NCBI GenBank assembly: GCA_904501915.1
Contig: CAJGCV010000063.1
Location: forward strand, 1 to 11,844
Direction of reading: 5' to 3'
Source of the DNA: an uncultured Akkermansia sp.
Lineage (GTDB): Bacteria; Verrucomicrobiota; Verrucomicrobiia; Verrucomicrobiales; Akkermansiaceae
DNA length: 11,844 nt
Each line of letters begins with the position of its first letter. The stretch's first letter is position 1. Positions 4,364 to 11,844 of this stretch are shown here, one piece after another. Under the pieces are notes generated by a model. It had not been told where the DNA came from and ran no database searches. It saw only the letters and a program-made list of their open reading frames with translations. A program made the position numbers and the translations under genes.

Positions 4364-5440
4364 ATGGCTAAAGTATATACAACTACCCAGAAGGCAGGTC
4401 TCTGGTCCACCATCGGAGCCGGGGCACTGATGATAGCAGCAGGCACAGGCATCTTTGTGGCCATGAACTGCTCAAACGAAAAAGTGGATGGCGGTTACGC
4501 TGCCTATGTGTACACCAACCCGATTTTCGGCATCAAGGAATTCCGCAGCGTCATCAAAGGACCGGGCGGCACCGGCTATGTATGGCGCCAGAAATCCATC
4601 CCGATTTGCGTGACACCTTACACCATGACCGAAAATTTTGACGACATCCGCGCGGCAGACCAGCTGAAAATGAAAGCGGAAGCATACCTGGTGTACCGTA
4701 TTGATGCAAACAAGGTCAAGGAATTCGTGGAAAATTACGGCGCCATTGCCGATGTCCCGAACAACCCGGACGAGATTGCCAAAGATGCGTATGATTCCTT
4801 CATCTGCCAGCCGTTCCGCACCGCGGTACGCACGGCCATTGCCCAGTTCCGCGGGCTGGAGGCACCAGCCAAGATTCCTGAGATAACCCAGATGGTGGAA
4901 GCCAGCCTCCGCAAACAGCTGGAAGGCACCCCCTTCATTGTGGAGAGCGTCACCATCGGCTCCACCCTGCCGCCGGAAAGCGTGACGGCGGGTATCACCA
5001 AGAAAGTGGAAGCCACGCAGGAATACGAACGCCAGGCCATCATGCTGGAAATCGCCAAGCGCTCCGAGGAAATTGCAGAGGCAGAAGGCCGCGCCAAAGC
5101 CAACCGCGTGAACCAGGAAGCCCAGGGTGAACTGCTGCGCGCCAAAGCTGAGGCAGATGCCAAGCTCTACGCCAAGCAGCAGGAAGCCGCCGCCATTGTC
5201 GCCATGAAAAAGGCAGAATCCGAAGGCATGATTCTGGAAGCAGCGGGCAAGAAAGCGCTCAATGAAGCCATTGGCGAAAACATCATCCGCGTGGAAACCA
5301 TCCGCAATCTGGACAAGATTAAATTCCCGCACATTCTGGTGGGCAGCGATGCTGTAAGCCCGCTTTTTGACGCCCTGCAGAATATCCGCAAAGCCGTTGC
5401 ACCAGCCGATTCTGCCGCGGCGCCAGCACCGCAGCAATGA
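4364..5440 (+). CDS. SPFH / band-7 (prohibitin-like) membrane protein
   Basis: A 358-residue protein with one hydrophobic segment (about 14-34) acting as a membrane anchor, then an SPFH/band-7 domain (about 38-215), and a long Glu/Ala/Lys-rich helix (about 212-305) with runs such as EAEGRAKANR and RAKAEADAKLYAKQQEAAA typical of prohibitin/stomatin coiled coils. The C-terminus (IKFPHILVG, then a Pro/Ala tail) is also usual for prohibitin-like proteins. Family members form large rings or cages at membranes and modulate proteases or membrane microdomains; a specific partner cannot be read from this sequence. The ATG at 4364 is chosen because the charged N-terminus and membrane segment follow at once and the promoter ends just before it. 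It has its own promoter and terminator. There is no NfeD-type partner gene next to it, which argues against the SPFH-NfeD pair class. Confidence 0.9.
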   Translation: MAKVYTTTQKAGLWSTIGAGALMIAAGTGIFVAMNCSNEKVDGGYAAYVYTNPIFGIKEFRSVIKGPGGTGYVWRQKSIPICVTPYTMTENFDDIRAADQLKMKAEAYLVYRIDANKVKEFVENYGAIADVPNNPDEIAKDAYDSFICQPFRTAVRTAIAQFRGLEAPAKIPEITQMVEASLRKQLEGTPFIVESVTIGSTLPPESVTAGITKKVEATQEYERQAIMLEIAKRSEEIAEAEGRAKANRVNQEAQGELLRAKAEADAKLYAKQQEAAAIVAMKKAESEGMILEAAGKKALNEAIGENIIRVETIRNLDKIKFPHILVGSDAVSPLFDALQNIRKAVAPADSAAAPAPQQ

Positions 5441-5463
5441 CCCCGGACCCCGTTTCCCTTCAC

Positions 5464-5497
5464 ATACCCCCGGCCTCGCTCCGGGGGTATTGTTTTC
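5464..5497 (+). terminator. Rho-independent terminator after the SPFH gene
   Basis: Perfect 10-bp stem ATACCCCCGG (5464-5473) / CCGGGGGTAT (5481-5490) with a 7-nt loop, followed by TGTTTTCT. Confidence 0.9.
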
Positions 5498-5537
5498 TGC
5501 TGCGCGCAATTTCCTTGCTACAAGGTAGGATTCCGGC

Positions 5538-5567
5538 TTGACCCGCGCGAATGCGATGTGCTAAGAT
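5538..5567 (+). promoter_or_regulatory. Promoter of ppk1
   Basis: TTGACC (5538-5543), an 18-bp spacer, and TAAGAT (5562-5567). Predicted start is near 5574, giving a short leader of about 23 nt before the ATG at 5597. The leader contains only a distant purine stretch (GAGAGGAA, ending at 5583). Confidence 0.55.
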
Positions 5568-5596
5568 GAGGGGCTGAGAGGAACACAACAGACACC

Positions 5597-7675
5597 ATGT
5601 ACATCAACCGCGAAATATCCTGGCTTGAATTCAACCAGCGCGTGCTGAACCAGGCACAGCGCCAGGAGCTGCCGTTGCTGGAACGGGTGAAATTCCTCTC
5701 CATCAGCGCCAGTAACCTGGATGAATTTTTCCAGGTGCGCGTGGGCGGGCTCATGCTGCTGCGGCAGACCGGCAAGTTCAAGCCCGATATCACCGGGCTT
5801 TCGCCCAGTGAACAGCTCGACCGCATCCGCGAGCGCGCAGGCGCCATGGTGGATGAGCAATACAAGCTGCTGCAGGAGGTGCTCATGCCGCTTATGGAAG
5901 AAGCCGGGCTCAGCCCGCTGCAGCTGGATGAGCTCAGTGAAGCGCAGCACGCCGGGCTCGAAGAGTATTTCATCAACAATATAGCACCTGTGCTCACACC
6001 GCTGGCCATGGAGGTGGAACTGCCCCCCATGCTGCCGAATCTGAGCCTCATCCTCGGGGTGGAACTGCAGGCAGAAGGCACGCCGGAAACGCGCTTTGTC
6101 GCCATGACGCTGCCGGAATCCCTGCCCCGCCGGGTGCAGTCTGCCGTGCTGGGCCGCAAGGGGTACGTGATGCTGGAGGACGTGGTAAGCCGTTTCTGCC
6201 CCCTGCTTTTCCCGGGAGAAAAAGTAGTAAGCACCACCCCCTTCCGCGTGACGCGCAATGGCGACATTGCCGTGGCAGAGGAAGAAGGCGGCGACTTTGC
6301 CCGCGAAATGGAAAGTGTGCTGGTGGCACGCAAGTTTTCGGACTGCGTGCGCCTGGAGCTGCCAGCCGCCACACCGGAGCGCGTGGCAAAGCGCATAGCC
6401 GGTATCGTGGGGGCAGATGGTGATGCCACCTACCGGGTGCCGGGCTTCCTGCGGCTGGTGGATTTCGGGCAGATGGCGTTTGAACCGGGGAACGACCAGC
6501 ACAAAGTGCCCGCCTGGACCCCCTGCTGGCCAGCCGGGGTGGATGCCTCGCTGAGCATGTTCGAGAACATTGCACAGGGGGACATCCTCATCCACAACCC
6601 GTACGAAAGCTATGAGCCGGTGGTGAAACTCATCGAGGAAGCTGCACAGGACCCGGATGTGATTGCCATCAAGCAGGTGCTCTACCGCACGGCAGAAAAC
6701 TCACGCTTCATTGCCGCGCTCTGCCGCGCCGCCGAAACCGGCAAACAAGTTACCGTACTGGTCGAGCTCAAAGCCCGTTTTGACGAGCGCCTGAATCTGG
6801 CACAGGCAGAAACACTGCAACGCTCCGGCGTACAGGTGGTATACGGAGTCAAGGGATTCAAGACCCACGCCAAGATTATGCTCATTGTGCGCCGGGAGAA
6901 CGGAGGTCTGCGCCGATACTGCCACATCGGCACCGGCAACTACAACGAAAAGACCGCCCGCATCTACAGCGACCTCTCGCTGCTCACCTGCAACGAGCAC
7001 CTGGGGGCAGATGCCTCGCAGTTCTTCAACTCCGTAACCGGACTGACACGACTCATGCGTTTCCGCCGCATGTACCCCTCGCCCGCCGCCATGAAAAACA
7101 GGCTGCTGGAACTCATAGCAGCCGAAACCCACCGCGCCAGGCAGGGAGAACGCGCCATCATCCGCGCCAAGATGAACTCCCTGAACGATACGGAAATGAT
7201 GGATGCGCTGGAACGAGCCGCCGAAGCCGGTGTCAAAATACGCCTGAATATACGCGGCATCTGCTGCTGGGCACCCACCAGCGAAAAGGCACAGGCCTGC
7301 ACGCGTATCACCAGCATCGTGGACCGCTACCTGGAGCACGCACGCCTCTTCCACTTCCACAATGGCGGCAACCCGCTGGTCTACATGGCCAGTGCTGACT
7401 GGATGAGCCGCAACCTGGACCGCCGAGTCGAGCTGATGGTGCCGGTGGAAGAACCGCAGCTGGCGTTGCGGATTCTGGATATACTGGATGCCTGTTTCAA
7501 GGATAACACCCAGGCCAGCGATATGGCGCCCGATGGTTCCTACCACCCTGCCGCAGGACGCAGAAAATCCTTTGCCATGCAGGCACACCTGCAGCGCGAA
7601 GCCCGCCGCCGAGCACGCAACCAGGAAAGCGATAACATACGCACACTGGAACCCCACCGCCCCCGCAAGGCATAA
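5597..7675 (+). CDS. ppk1: Polyphosphate kinase 1
   Basis: A 692-residue protein, the usual PPK1 size. It reversibly polymerises the gamma-phosphate of ATP into inorganic polyphosphate at the cytoplasmic membrane. Visible landmarks: the N-terminal NREISWLEFNQRVL; SASNLDEFF with Asn40; the active-site arginines in LYRTAENS (Arg364) and KARFDE (Arg394); the phospho-accepting His424 in GFKTHAKI; HIGTGNYNEKTARIYSD; the second conserved His581 in RYLEHARLF; and FHNGGNPLVYMASADWM close to the C-terminus. All catalytic positions known from E. coli PPK1 appear present. The segment ICCWAPTSEKAQACTR before SIVDRYLEH departs from the commoner Pro-Gly containing version. Own promoter upstream; no exopolyphosphatase (ppx) gene beside it. 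It ends 5 bp before the stop codon of the oppositely oriented GDPD-like gene, with no terminator hairpin between. Confidence 0.97.
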   Translation: MYINREISWLEFNQRVLNQAQRQELPLLERVKFLSISASNLDEFFQVRVGGLMLLRQTGKFKPDITGLSPSEQLDRIRERAGAMVDEQYKLLQEVLMPLMEEAGLSPLQLDELSEAQHAGLEEYFINNIAPVLTPLAMEVELPPMLPNLSLILGVELQAEGTPETRFVAMTLPESLPRRVQSAVLGRKGYVMLEDVVSRFCPLLFPGEKVVSTTPFRVTRNGDIAVAEEEGGDFAREMESVLVARKFSDCVRLELPAATPERVAKRIAGIVGADGDATYRVPGFLRLVDFGQMAFEPGNDQHKVPAWTPCWPAGVDASLSMFENIAQGDILIHNPYESYEPVVKLIEEAAQDPDVIAIKQVLYRTAENSRFIAALCRAAETGKQVTVLVELKARFDERLNLAQAETLQRSGVQVVYGVKGFKTHAKIMLIVRRENGGLRRYCHIGTGNYNEKTARIYSDLSLLTCNEHLGADASQFFNSVTGLTRLMRFRRMYPSPAAMKNRLLELIAAETHRARQGERAIIRAKMNSLNDTEMMDALERAAEAGVKIRLNIRGICCWAPTSEKAQACTRITSIVDRYLEHARLFHFHNGGNPLVYMASADWMSRNLDRRVELMVPVEEPQLALRILDILDACFKDNTQASDMAPDGSYHPAAGRRKSFAMQAHLQREARRRARNQESDNIRTLEPHRPRKA

Positions 7676-7680
7676 ACGGA

Positions 7681-8550
7681 TTACTTCCCGGGCCGGGGCG
7701 GTATATTCTGCGGTGACCACGTATCCGTGTAAATACGATCCACCGTATTGCCGAGGTAGGCGTGCACGAAATCCGGTTTATCGCACATAGTGGAACCATG
7801 CACCATAATGCAGCACCCGGCTGCACGCAGTTTCCGGATAATGGGTGCAGAAAAGGGGTCAAGTTCGAGCAGCCATGCCCCCAGCACCACGCCGGCAAGC
7901 CCGTGTTTTTCGGCCACGCCAAGCTGCTCCATGGTATACGCCGTGAGCGCCACATGCGGGAAACCGGCAGCCACGGCCCGCTGGTAATCTGCATGCGTGG
8001 CAGCTTCCACAATCATGCGCTCAGGGTATGGCACCGTGCGCCGCAATAAGTCGAAATTCTGCGTTTTATCTGTCACCAGCACCATGTGCGGGTGCTCTTG
8101 CAGGAGGCTGCAGATGCCCTCTGCAAACAACGGCGTATATGACCAGCTTCCGCGCAGCGCCTCAATATCTGCGCGGGTCATGGGGGATTCCGAACAATCC
8201 ATTGCGCCCAGGTGCGCTTTCAATTCTTTCCAGGAATGTCCACCCACCAGGTGACCGTCCCGGGTCTCCAGGAGATCCAGCTCCACAAAATGAAACCCAC
8301 GCGCAAGCGAATCGCGCACGGCCTCCTCGCAGTTGGTATAAACCAGGCGGCCCACGCCGCCACCATGGGCAATCCAGCGCTCCGGAGCATCAAGCGGGAT
8401 ATCCTCCGCCACGGGATGCAGCAGGGCAGAACGCCCCTCCACCTGCGGAGTGGCGGGTGCTGCGGCGGTCTGCCGGTACACCTGCACCGCCAGTACGCCA
8501 CCAAGCACCCAGGCCGCAGCAAGGACAAACCACCGCCACATATCGCGCAT
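7681..8550 (-). CDS. GDPD-like phosphodiesterase, membrane-anchored
   Basis: A 289-residue protein with an N-terminal membrane segment (about 7-24) and then a glycerophosphodiester phosphodiesterase-type TIM barrel. Readable catalytic-like residues: His62 in IAHGGG, Asn73 and Glu75 in the TNCEEA segment, Glu90 and Asp92 in FVELDL, the TRDGHLV turn, and His105 in GGHSW. The classical HRG of GDPD enzymes is HGG here, as I recall for a divergent bacterial subgroup, so the natural substrate (glycerophosphodiester, phosphoinositide-like or another phosphodiester) is uncertain. The barrel would lie outside the cytoplasm. Its ATG overlaps the stop codon of the upstream gene (TAATG, one shared base), indicating translational coupling and joint expression with the Deg-type pair. 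The stop lies 5 bp from that of ppk1. Confidence 0.8.
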   Translation of the reverse strand: MRDMWRWFVLAAAWVLGGVLAVQVYRQTAAAPATPQVEGRSALLHPVAEDIPLDAPERWIAHGGGVGRLVYTNCEEAVRDSLARGFHFVELDLLETRDGHLVGGHSWKELKAHLGAMDCSESPMTRADIEALRGSWSYTPLFAEGICSLLQEHPHMVLVTDKTQNFDLLRRTVPYPERMIVEAATHADYQRAVAAGFPHVALTAYTMEQLGVAEKHGLAGVVLGAWLLELDPFSAPIIRKLRAAGCCIMVHGSTMCDKPDFVHAYLGNTVDRIYTDTWSPQNIPPRPGK

Positions 8551-10130
8551 TACTCAATCACGCGCAGTTTCGGAATAGCCGTCTGCTGCAACTGGGAGTT
8601 CACGGCATCTGCCGCCACGCGATCCACATACACCGTATACGGCGGCTTGTTGAATTCCAGACGCACAATGCCATTATCCGTCTGTTCATCCAGCAGGGCA
8701 GGCAAATCCGCAAAACGGTTCACCGGCTTGCCGTTTACCGCAATCAGGCGGGAGAACCGCAACTCGTCATACCCCTGGGTAGCCGCCGTGGGCAACACAA
8801 AGGTAAGCCCCACAAGCTCAGAACACCCGCTTTCGCGGAGCTTCTCGTGAGCATCTTCCAGCATCTGGAGCTCCAGCGGCAACACACCATTGCTGCGCGC
8901 GCGCAGCTCCTCCATATATGTGCTGGTAAGGGGCTGGAACAGCAGGCCACCCCACATGATATAGCGAGGCTGCACGCCGGGCTCCTGCGGGCGGAACAGG
9001 GCATTATCCACCGCATTGCGGTTCATGAGAACGGTCAGGTTGTGCGATTCACCGCCGCGGCTGATGGTGATGGGCAGCTCCTGCCCGCATGCCTTCATAC
9101 CGCGCAGAAGGACGGAAACATGGTGCAGACCATAGCGGGGGTGGTCGCAACGCCCCTGGTTATCCACGGGCATGGCATCTACCGCCGTAAGCACATCCCC
9201 CGCCTGCACACCGGCCTCGGCCGCAGCACTGCCCGGCACCACCTTGCTGATGTACAGACCGCTGGCTGCGGCATCCAGCTTAAGATATTTGCGGAACACC
9301 GGATCGTCCAGAGGCACAAGTTCCACCCCCATAATGGGCACACCGGCCTTATCCTGAGTCAGGAAACGCTGAATCAGCTCAGCATTGACAGCCTGCAGCA
9401 GGTGATCCTGCTTTTTGTAACCAAGACCCAGGGCGCAGAGCGTATCATTGCAGACCACCGGCACACCAGCCGTCTGCCCTTCCGGCAGCGGGCGCTCCGC
9501 GCGCAGAACCATGAGCGGCACACGGTCTCCCGCCACATTCTCTGCCTGCAAGCCCACATGCACTGGCTCCACGCCATTGATAAGGCCGGCATAAGACGCT
9601 TTATCCCCGCGTTTGAGAGGCTCACCCAGCGGCAGCGGCGTGCGTTTGTCAAAAATGGAGGCATCCTCCTCGTGCGCCACGGTGAGCAAAGCGAGGTTCA
9701 TGTCTTCATCGTACCGCAGCACGCGTGCCGAGACCGTGCGGCTGACATCGGGCAGAATCAGCTCTACATAAGTGGCATTGCGCACAGCACGCCCGATGGT
9801 CAGCACCCTGCCCTCGCCGATATAGACACCATGGGCACGCGCCTGACGCGGGTTCTCCTTATTCCACGGGCGCATGGAATCATACTCCTGCAGGGTGGCA
9901 TTCACCAGCAGAATACTATCTGCAGGTTCGAGGGGCTGAGGTTCCGGAGCCGGCGGCTCGGGTGCGGGCTGTTCAGGCACAGCCACCACGGCAGGCACAG
10001 GCTCAACTACAGCCGGGGCTTCCGGCTCGGGCTTCTGCGGAAGTTTCTTGCGTAATGCCGTGCGTTCTGTTGGTTTGCAGCCGCAAAGCACCACGGCTGC
10101 CAGGGAAAGAATGGTAAGGGTCCGAATCAT
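8550..10130 (-). CDS. Deg/HtrA-like pseudoprotease lipoprotein with PDZ domains
   Basis: A 526-residue protein with a lipoprotein signal (MIRTLTILSLAAVVLCGC, lipidated Cys18), a Pro/Glu/Ala-rich linker (about 31-70), a trypsin-like domain (about 72-245), a PDZ domain (about 250-355), and a C-terminal module containing PRYIMWGGLLFQPL as in Do-like proteases with a second PDZ. Alignment with the neighbouring active enzyme shows all three triad positions replaced: the His position is Arg114 (TIGRAV against TNAHVV), the Asp position is Asn145 (NLALL against DLALL), and the Ser position is Ala221 (AGVPVV against SGGPVL). The fold-determining segments around them are kept, so this is a catalytically dead paralogue rather than a decayed gene; the frame is intact over its whole length. 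It starts 24 bp after the protease stop. Likely an envelope-located regulator, adaptor or scaffold of the protease (inference). Confidence 0.85.
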   Translation of the reverse strand: MIRTLTILSLAAVVLCGCKPTERTALRKKLPQKPEPEAPAVVEPVPAVVAVPEQPAPEPPAPEPQPLEPADSILLVNATLQEYDSMRPWNKENPRQARAHGVYIGEGRVLTIGRAVRNATYVELILPDVSRTVSARVLRYDEDMNLALLTVAHEEDASIFDKRTPLPLGEPLKRGDKASYAGLINGVEPVHVGLQAENVAGDRVPLMVLRAERPLPEGQTAGVPVVCNDTLCALGLGYKKQDHLLQAVNAELIQRFLTQDKAGVPIMGVELVPLDDPVFRKYLKLDAAASGLYISKVVPGSAAAEAGVQAGDVLTAVDAMPVDNQGRCDHPRYGLHHVSVLLRGMKACGQELPITISRGGESHNLTVLMNRNAVDNALFRPQEPGVQPRYIMWGGLLFQPLTSTYMEELRARSNGVLPLELQMLEDAHEKLRESGCSELVGLTFVLPTAATQGYDELRFSRLIAVNGKPVNRFADLPALLDEQTDNGIVRLEFNKPPYTVYVDRVAADAVNSQLQQTAIPKLRVIE

Positions 10131-10154
10131 GGTACGGAAAAAGAGAGGGATTAT

Positions 10155-11844
10155 TTATTTCAGACGGGCAGGAGCCGGAATGTTATAGCGCTCTGCAATG
10201 CGGGCATTGGCGGCATCCACCGTGGCGTTGTCAATAACCAGCGGGCGGGCAGCATCGGCCAGTTCGATGATAGTATACTCCGGGCGGGGCTGATTATCCG
10301 TCGGGTACAGCAGGCTCTGCAAGTGGGCAAGGCCCTTGACCTCCACACCGTTCACCCTGGTCACAATACCGCGGCCGGTGTCCTTGAAACGGGCATTCAC
10401 CTCATCAGGCAGCGTGCGGGTCAGCAGCACCAGGTCTTCCTTCACGGCAGATTCACCGCCACGAGTAAAGCGGTCCAGCTCCACCATCACATCTGCCGAG
10501 GCAATCTGGTGTTCCTGCACCACATTATAATTCAACGGCTGGAACACCAGGCCACCAAACACAACATAGCGCGGTTGTTCATCGTACCGGCGGGAAAGCA
10601 CCTTAATGGAAGACAAGGGCGCCAGCGTGGCTTCGGTCTGCATCACATCACCGCTCCGGAAAATCGTGAACTGCACCTTATCGCCGGCAAAGGAACGTTC
10701 GGCCAGCTCCTCCAGGCGCACACGCACGCCCTCCAGTTCAATCATGGCAGTGGCATCCACCGGCAGCCCGTTCACCGCCATCACCACATCGCCCACCTGC
10801 AGGGCACCATCGCAGGCAGAATGCCTGACCACCTCCGACACAAGACACCCCAGGCCATTGTCCGGCAAGCCGAAATGGCGGCGCATAGCTTTATTTTCCA
10901 TGGGAGAGAATCGGGCACCCATTTCCACATAGCCATCGTAATGGCCGTCTTTCACATCCTGCAGGAAGTGGCGGATAACCGGCATGGGAATCACGTAGCC
11001 GGTGGAGTTTGCCTGCATCAACCCCTGGAAAGCCACACCTATCACCTTGTCATTCTTAAGCACAGGGCCTCCGCTGTTGCCGGGGTTGATAGCCGCGTCC
11101 ACCTGCAGTGCCAGATGGGCAATGTTGCGCGGGTGTGCATAGGGAATCGTATCAATGCGGGAAACAATACCCCGGGTCACAGAAAGGCGGTTGCCGCCTA
11201 TAGGATACCCGATGGCACGTACCGTATCTTCCAGCAGAGGCATATCTTCACTGAACTCCAGACAGGGCACGCCTTCAAAGGCACTGGTATCGTCAATTTC
11301 CAGCAAGGCAAGGTCTGCATCATGCGCCACATACTTCACACGGGCGGGAATACGCCGGGCATCATTGAACAGAGAAATATCCACCTTCTCGGCATTGGCC
11401 ACCACATGCGCATTCGTCATGAACTGACCGGGGGCTACCAGAAAGCCGGTACCCGTGCCCTGCCCAAAACTTCCACCCTGCCAGGGCGTTTCATAATCTG
11501 CAGCCCGACTTACAACCTCCACCTTCACAATCCCCCTGTACGCGAAGGTAGGCTCTGCAGCGGGCTCAGGCTGGGGTACCGGGGCAGGCGCAGGCTCTGC
11601 AGCGGGCTCAGGCTGGGGTACCGGGGCAGGCGCAGGCTCTGCTGCGGGCTCGGGCTGGGGTGCCGGGGCGGGTGCAGGCTCTGCTGCGGGCTCAGGCTGG
11701 GGTGCCGGGGCGGGCGCAGGCTCTGCAGCGGGCTCAGGCTGGGGTGCCGGGGCGGGCGCAGGCTCTGCTGCAGGCTCGGGCCGGGGTGCCGGGGCGGGCG
11801 CAGGCTCTGCTGCGGGCTCAGGCTGGGGTGCCGGGGCAGGCGCA
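10155..11844 (-). CDS. Deg/HtrA-like serine protease, 5' end beyond window
   Basis: At least 562 residues are encoded in the window and the frame remains open to its right edge. A GTG at 11528 could be taken as a start, but the same frame runs uninterrupted upstream through the repeat-coded region, so that GTG is internal. Order: at least seven 14-residue Pro/Ala/Glu/Gln repeats; trypsin-like domain with His in TNAHVV (codon 11406-11408), Asp in HDADLALL (11313-11315) and Ser in NPGNSGGPVL (11073-11075), a complete triad; a PDZ domain containing LQVGDVVMAVNGLPVD; and a C-terminal module with PRYVVFGGLVFQPL and the ending NIPAPARLK. The C-terminal architecture is closest to Do-like proteases of the plant Deg2/Deg9 style. 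Probably exported and tethered, with the repeats as a flexible spacer, for envelope protein quality control. First visible gene of an operon with the inactive paralogue and the GDPD-like enzyme. The anchor type cannot be seen. Confidence 0.92.
   Translation of the reverse strand, partial: APAPAPQPEPAAEPAPAPAPRPEPAAEPAPAPAPQPEPAAEPAPAPAPQPEPAAEPAPAPAPQPEPAAEPAPAPVPQPEPAAEPAPAPVPQPEPAAEPTFAYRGIVKVEVVSRAADYETPWQGGSFGQGTGTGFLVAPGQFMTNAHVVANAEKVDISLFNDARRIPARVKYVAHDADLALLEIDDTSAFEGVPCLEFSEDMPLLEDTVRAIGYPIGGNRLSVTRGIVSRIDTIPYAHPRNIAHLALQVDAAINPGNSGGPVLKNDKVIGVAFQGLMQANSTGYVIPMPVIRHFLQDVKDGHYDGYVEMGARFSPMENKAMRRHFGLPDNGLGCLVSEVVRHSACDGALQVGDVVMAVNGLPVDATAMIELEGVRVRLEELAERSFAGDKVQFTIFRSGDVMQTEATLAPLSSIKVLSRRYDEQPRYVVFGGLVFQPLNYNVVQEHQIASADVMVELDRFTRGGESAVKEDLVLLTRTLPDEVNARFKDTGRGIVTRVNGVEVKGLAHLQSLLYPTDNQPRPEYTIIELADAARPLVIDNATVDAANARIAERYNIPAPARLK
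11551..11844 (-). repeat. Seven tandem copies of a 42-bp coding repeat
   Basis: The array spans exactly 7 x 42 bp and reaches the window edge, so the true copy number is unknown. Each copy encodes the 14-residue unit PAPAPVPQPEPAAE (Val or Ala at position 6). Copies at 11551 and 11593 are identical; the others differ by a few, mostly synonymous, bases. The copy at 11761 changes Gln to Arg. It forms the N-terminal linker of the serine protease. Confidence 0.95.

Noticed and set aside
8028..10055. A 675-codon open frame on the plus strand
   Set aside because: It is antisense to the GDPD-like and pseudoprotease genes, whose motifs and start/stop coupling are clear; its translation is His/Arg/Pro-rich without recognisable domains.
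11526..11528. GTG as start codon of the serine protease
   Set aside because: The same frame continues without a stop through the repeat-coded linker to the window edge, and the GTG leaves no signal peptide or anchor.
11551..11844. Tandem array as a CRISPR or non-coding satellite
   Set aside because: Units are head-to-tail without spacers, are a multiple of three long, and stay in the protease reading frame.

Overview
The window (about 11.8 kb, GC-rich in its genes) looks like chromosomal DNA of a Gram-negative-type bacterium. Lipoproteins, exported Deg-type proteases, an SPFH membrane protein, ClpB and PPK1, together with weak or absent Shine-Dalgarno sequences and Pro/Ala/Glu-rich linkers, would fit an Akkermansia-like member of the Verrucomicrobiota. 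That assignment is an impression from gene style, not something I could test here.

Layout. Bases 1-109 may hold the 3' end of an unidentified gene. Two near-twin monocistronic units follow (about 179-490 and 535-836). Each has a sigma70-type promoter, a leader with a hairpin near its 5' end and an A-rich tail, a 42-43 codon lipoprotein gene with seven CAG codons directly after the lipidated cysteine, and a strong terminator. Next is a 686-bp cassette (842-1527): a small four-helix-bundle (S23/23S rRNA IVP family) gene on the minus strand, with its own promoter, between near-perfect 124-127-bp inverted repeats. Each repeat is an ordered array of five short hairpins separated by 9-nt spacers. 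This is the most unusual object in the window. Then come clpB (1588-4167, +), an SPFH/band-7 protein gene (4364-5440, +) and ppk1 (5597-7675, +). SPFH and ppk1 each have a recognisable promoter, and clpB and SPFH are each followed by a terminator; the clpB promoter is only a tentative call.

From 7681 to the right edge everything is on the minus strand and reads as one operon: a Deg-type serine protease with an intact triad (10155 to beyond 11844, N-terminus outside the window), a paralogue that has lost all three catalytic residues (8550-10130), and a GDPD-like phosphodiesterase whose start overlaps the preceding stop by one base (7681-8550). The visible N-terminal part of the active protease is seven tandem copies of a 42-bp repeat encoding a 14-residue Pro/Ala/Glu/Gln unit, and the array runs off the end of the window. 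ppk1 and the operon converge with only 5 bp between stop codons.

Functional theme. ClpB (cytosolic disaggregase), the Deg protease/pseudoprotease pair (cell-envelope quality control), the SPFH protein (membrane organisation) and polyphosphate kinase (stress polymer, also a chaperone in known bacteria) together make a stress and proteostasis neighbourhood. The hairpin-flanked S23 cassette has been inserted, or is maintained, between the lipoprotein genes and clpB and supplies DNA that ends only about 60 bp upstream of the clpB start.
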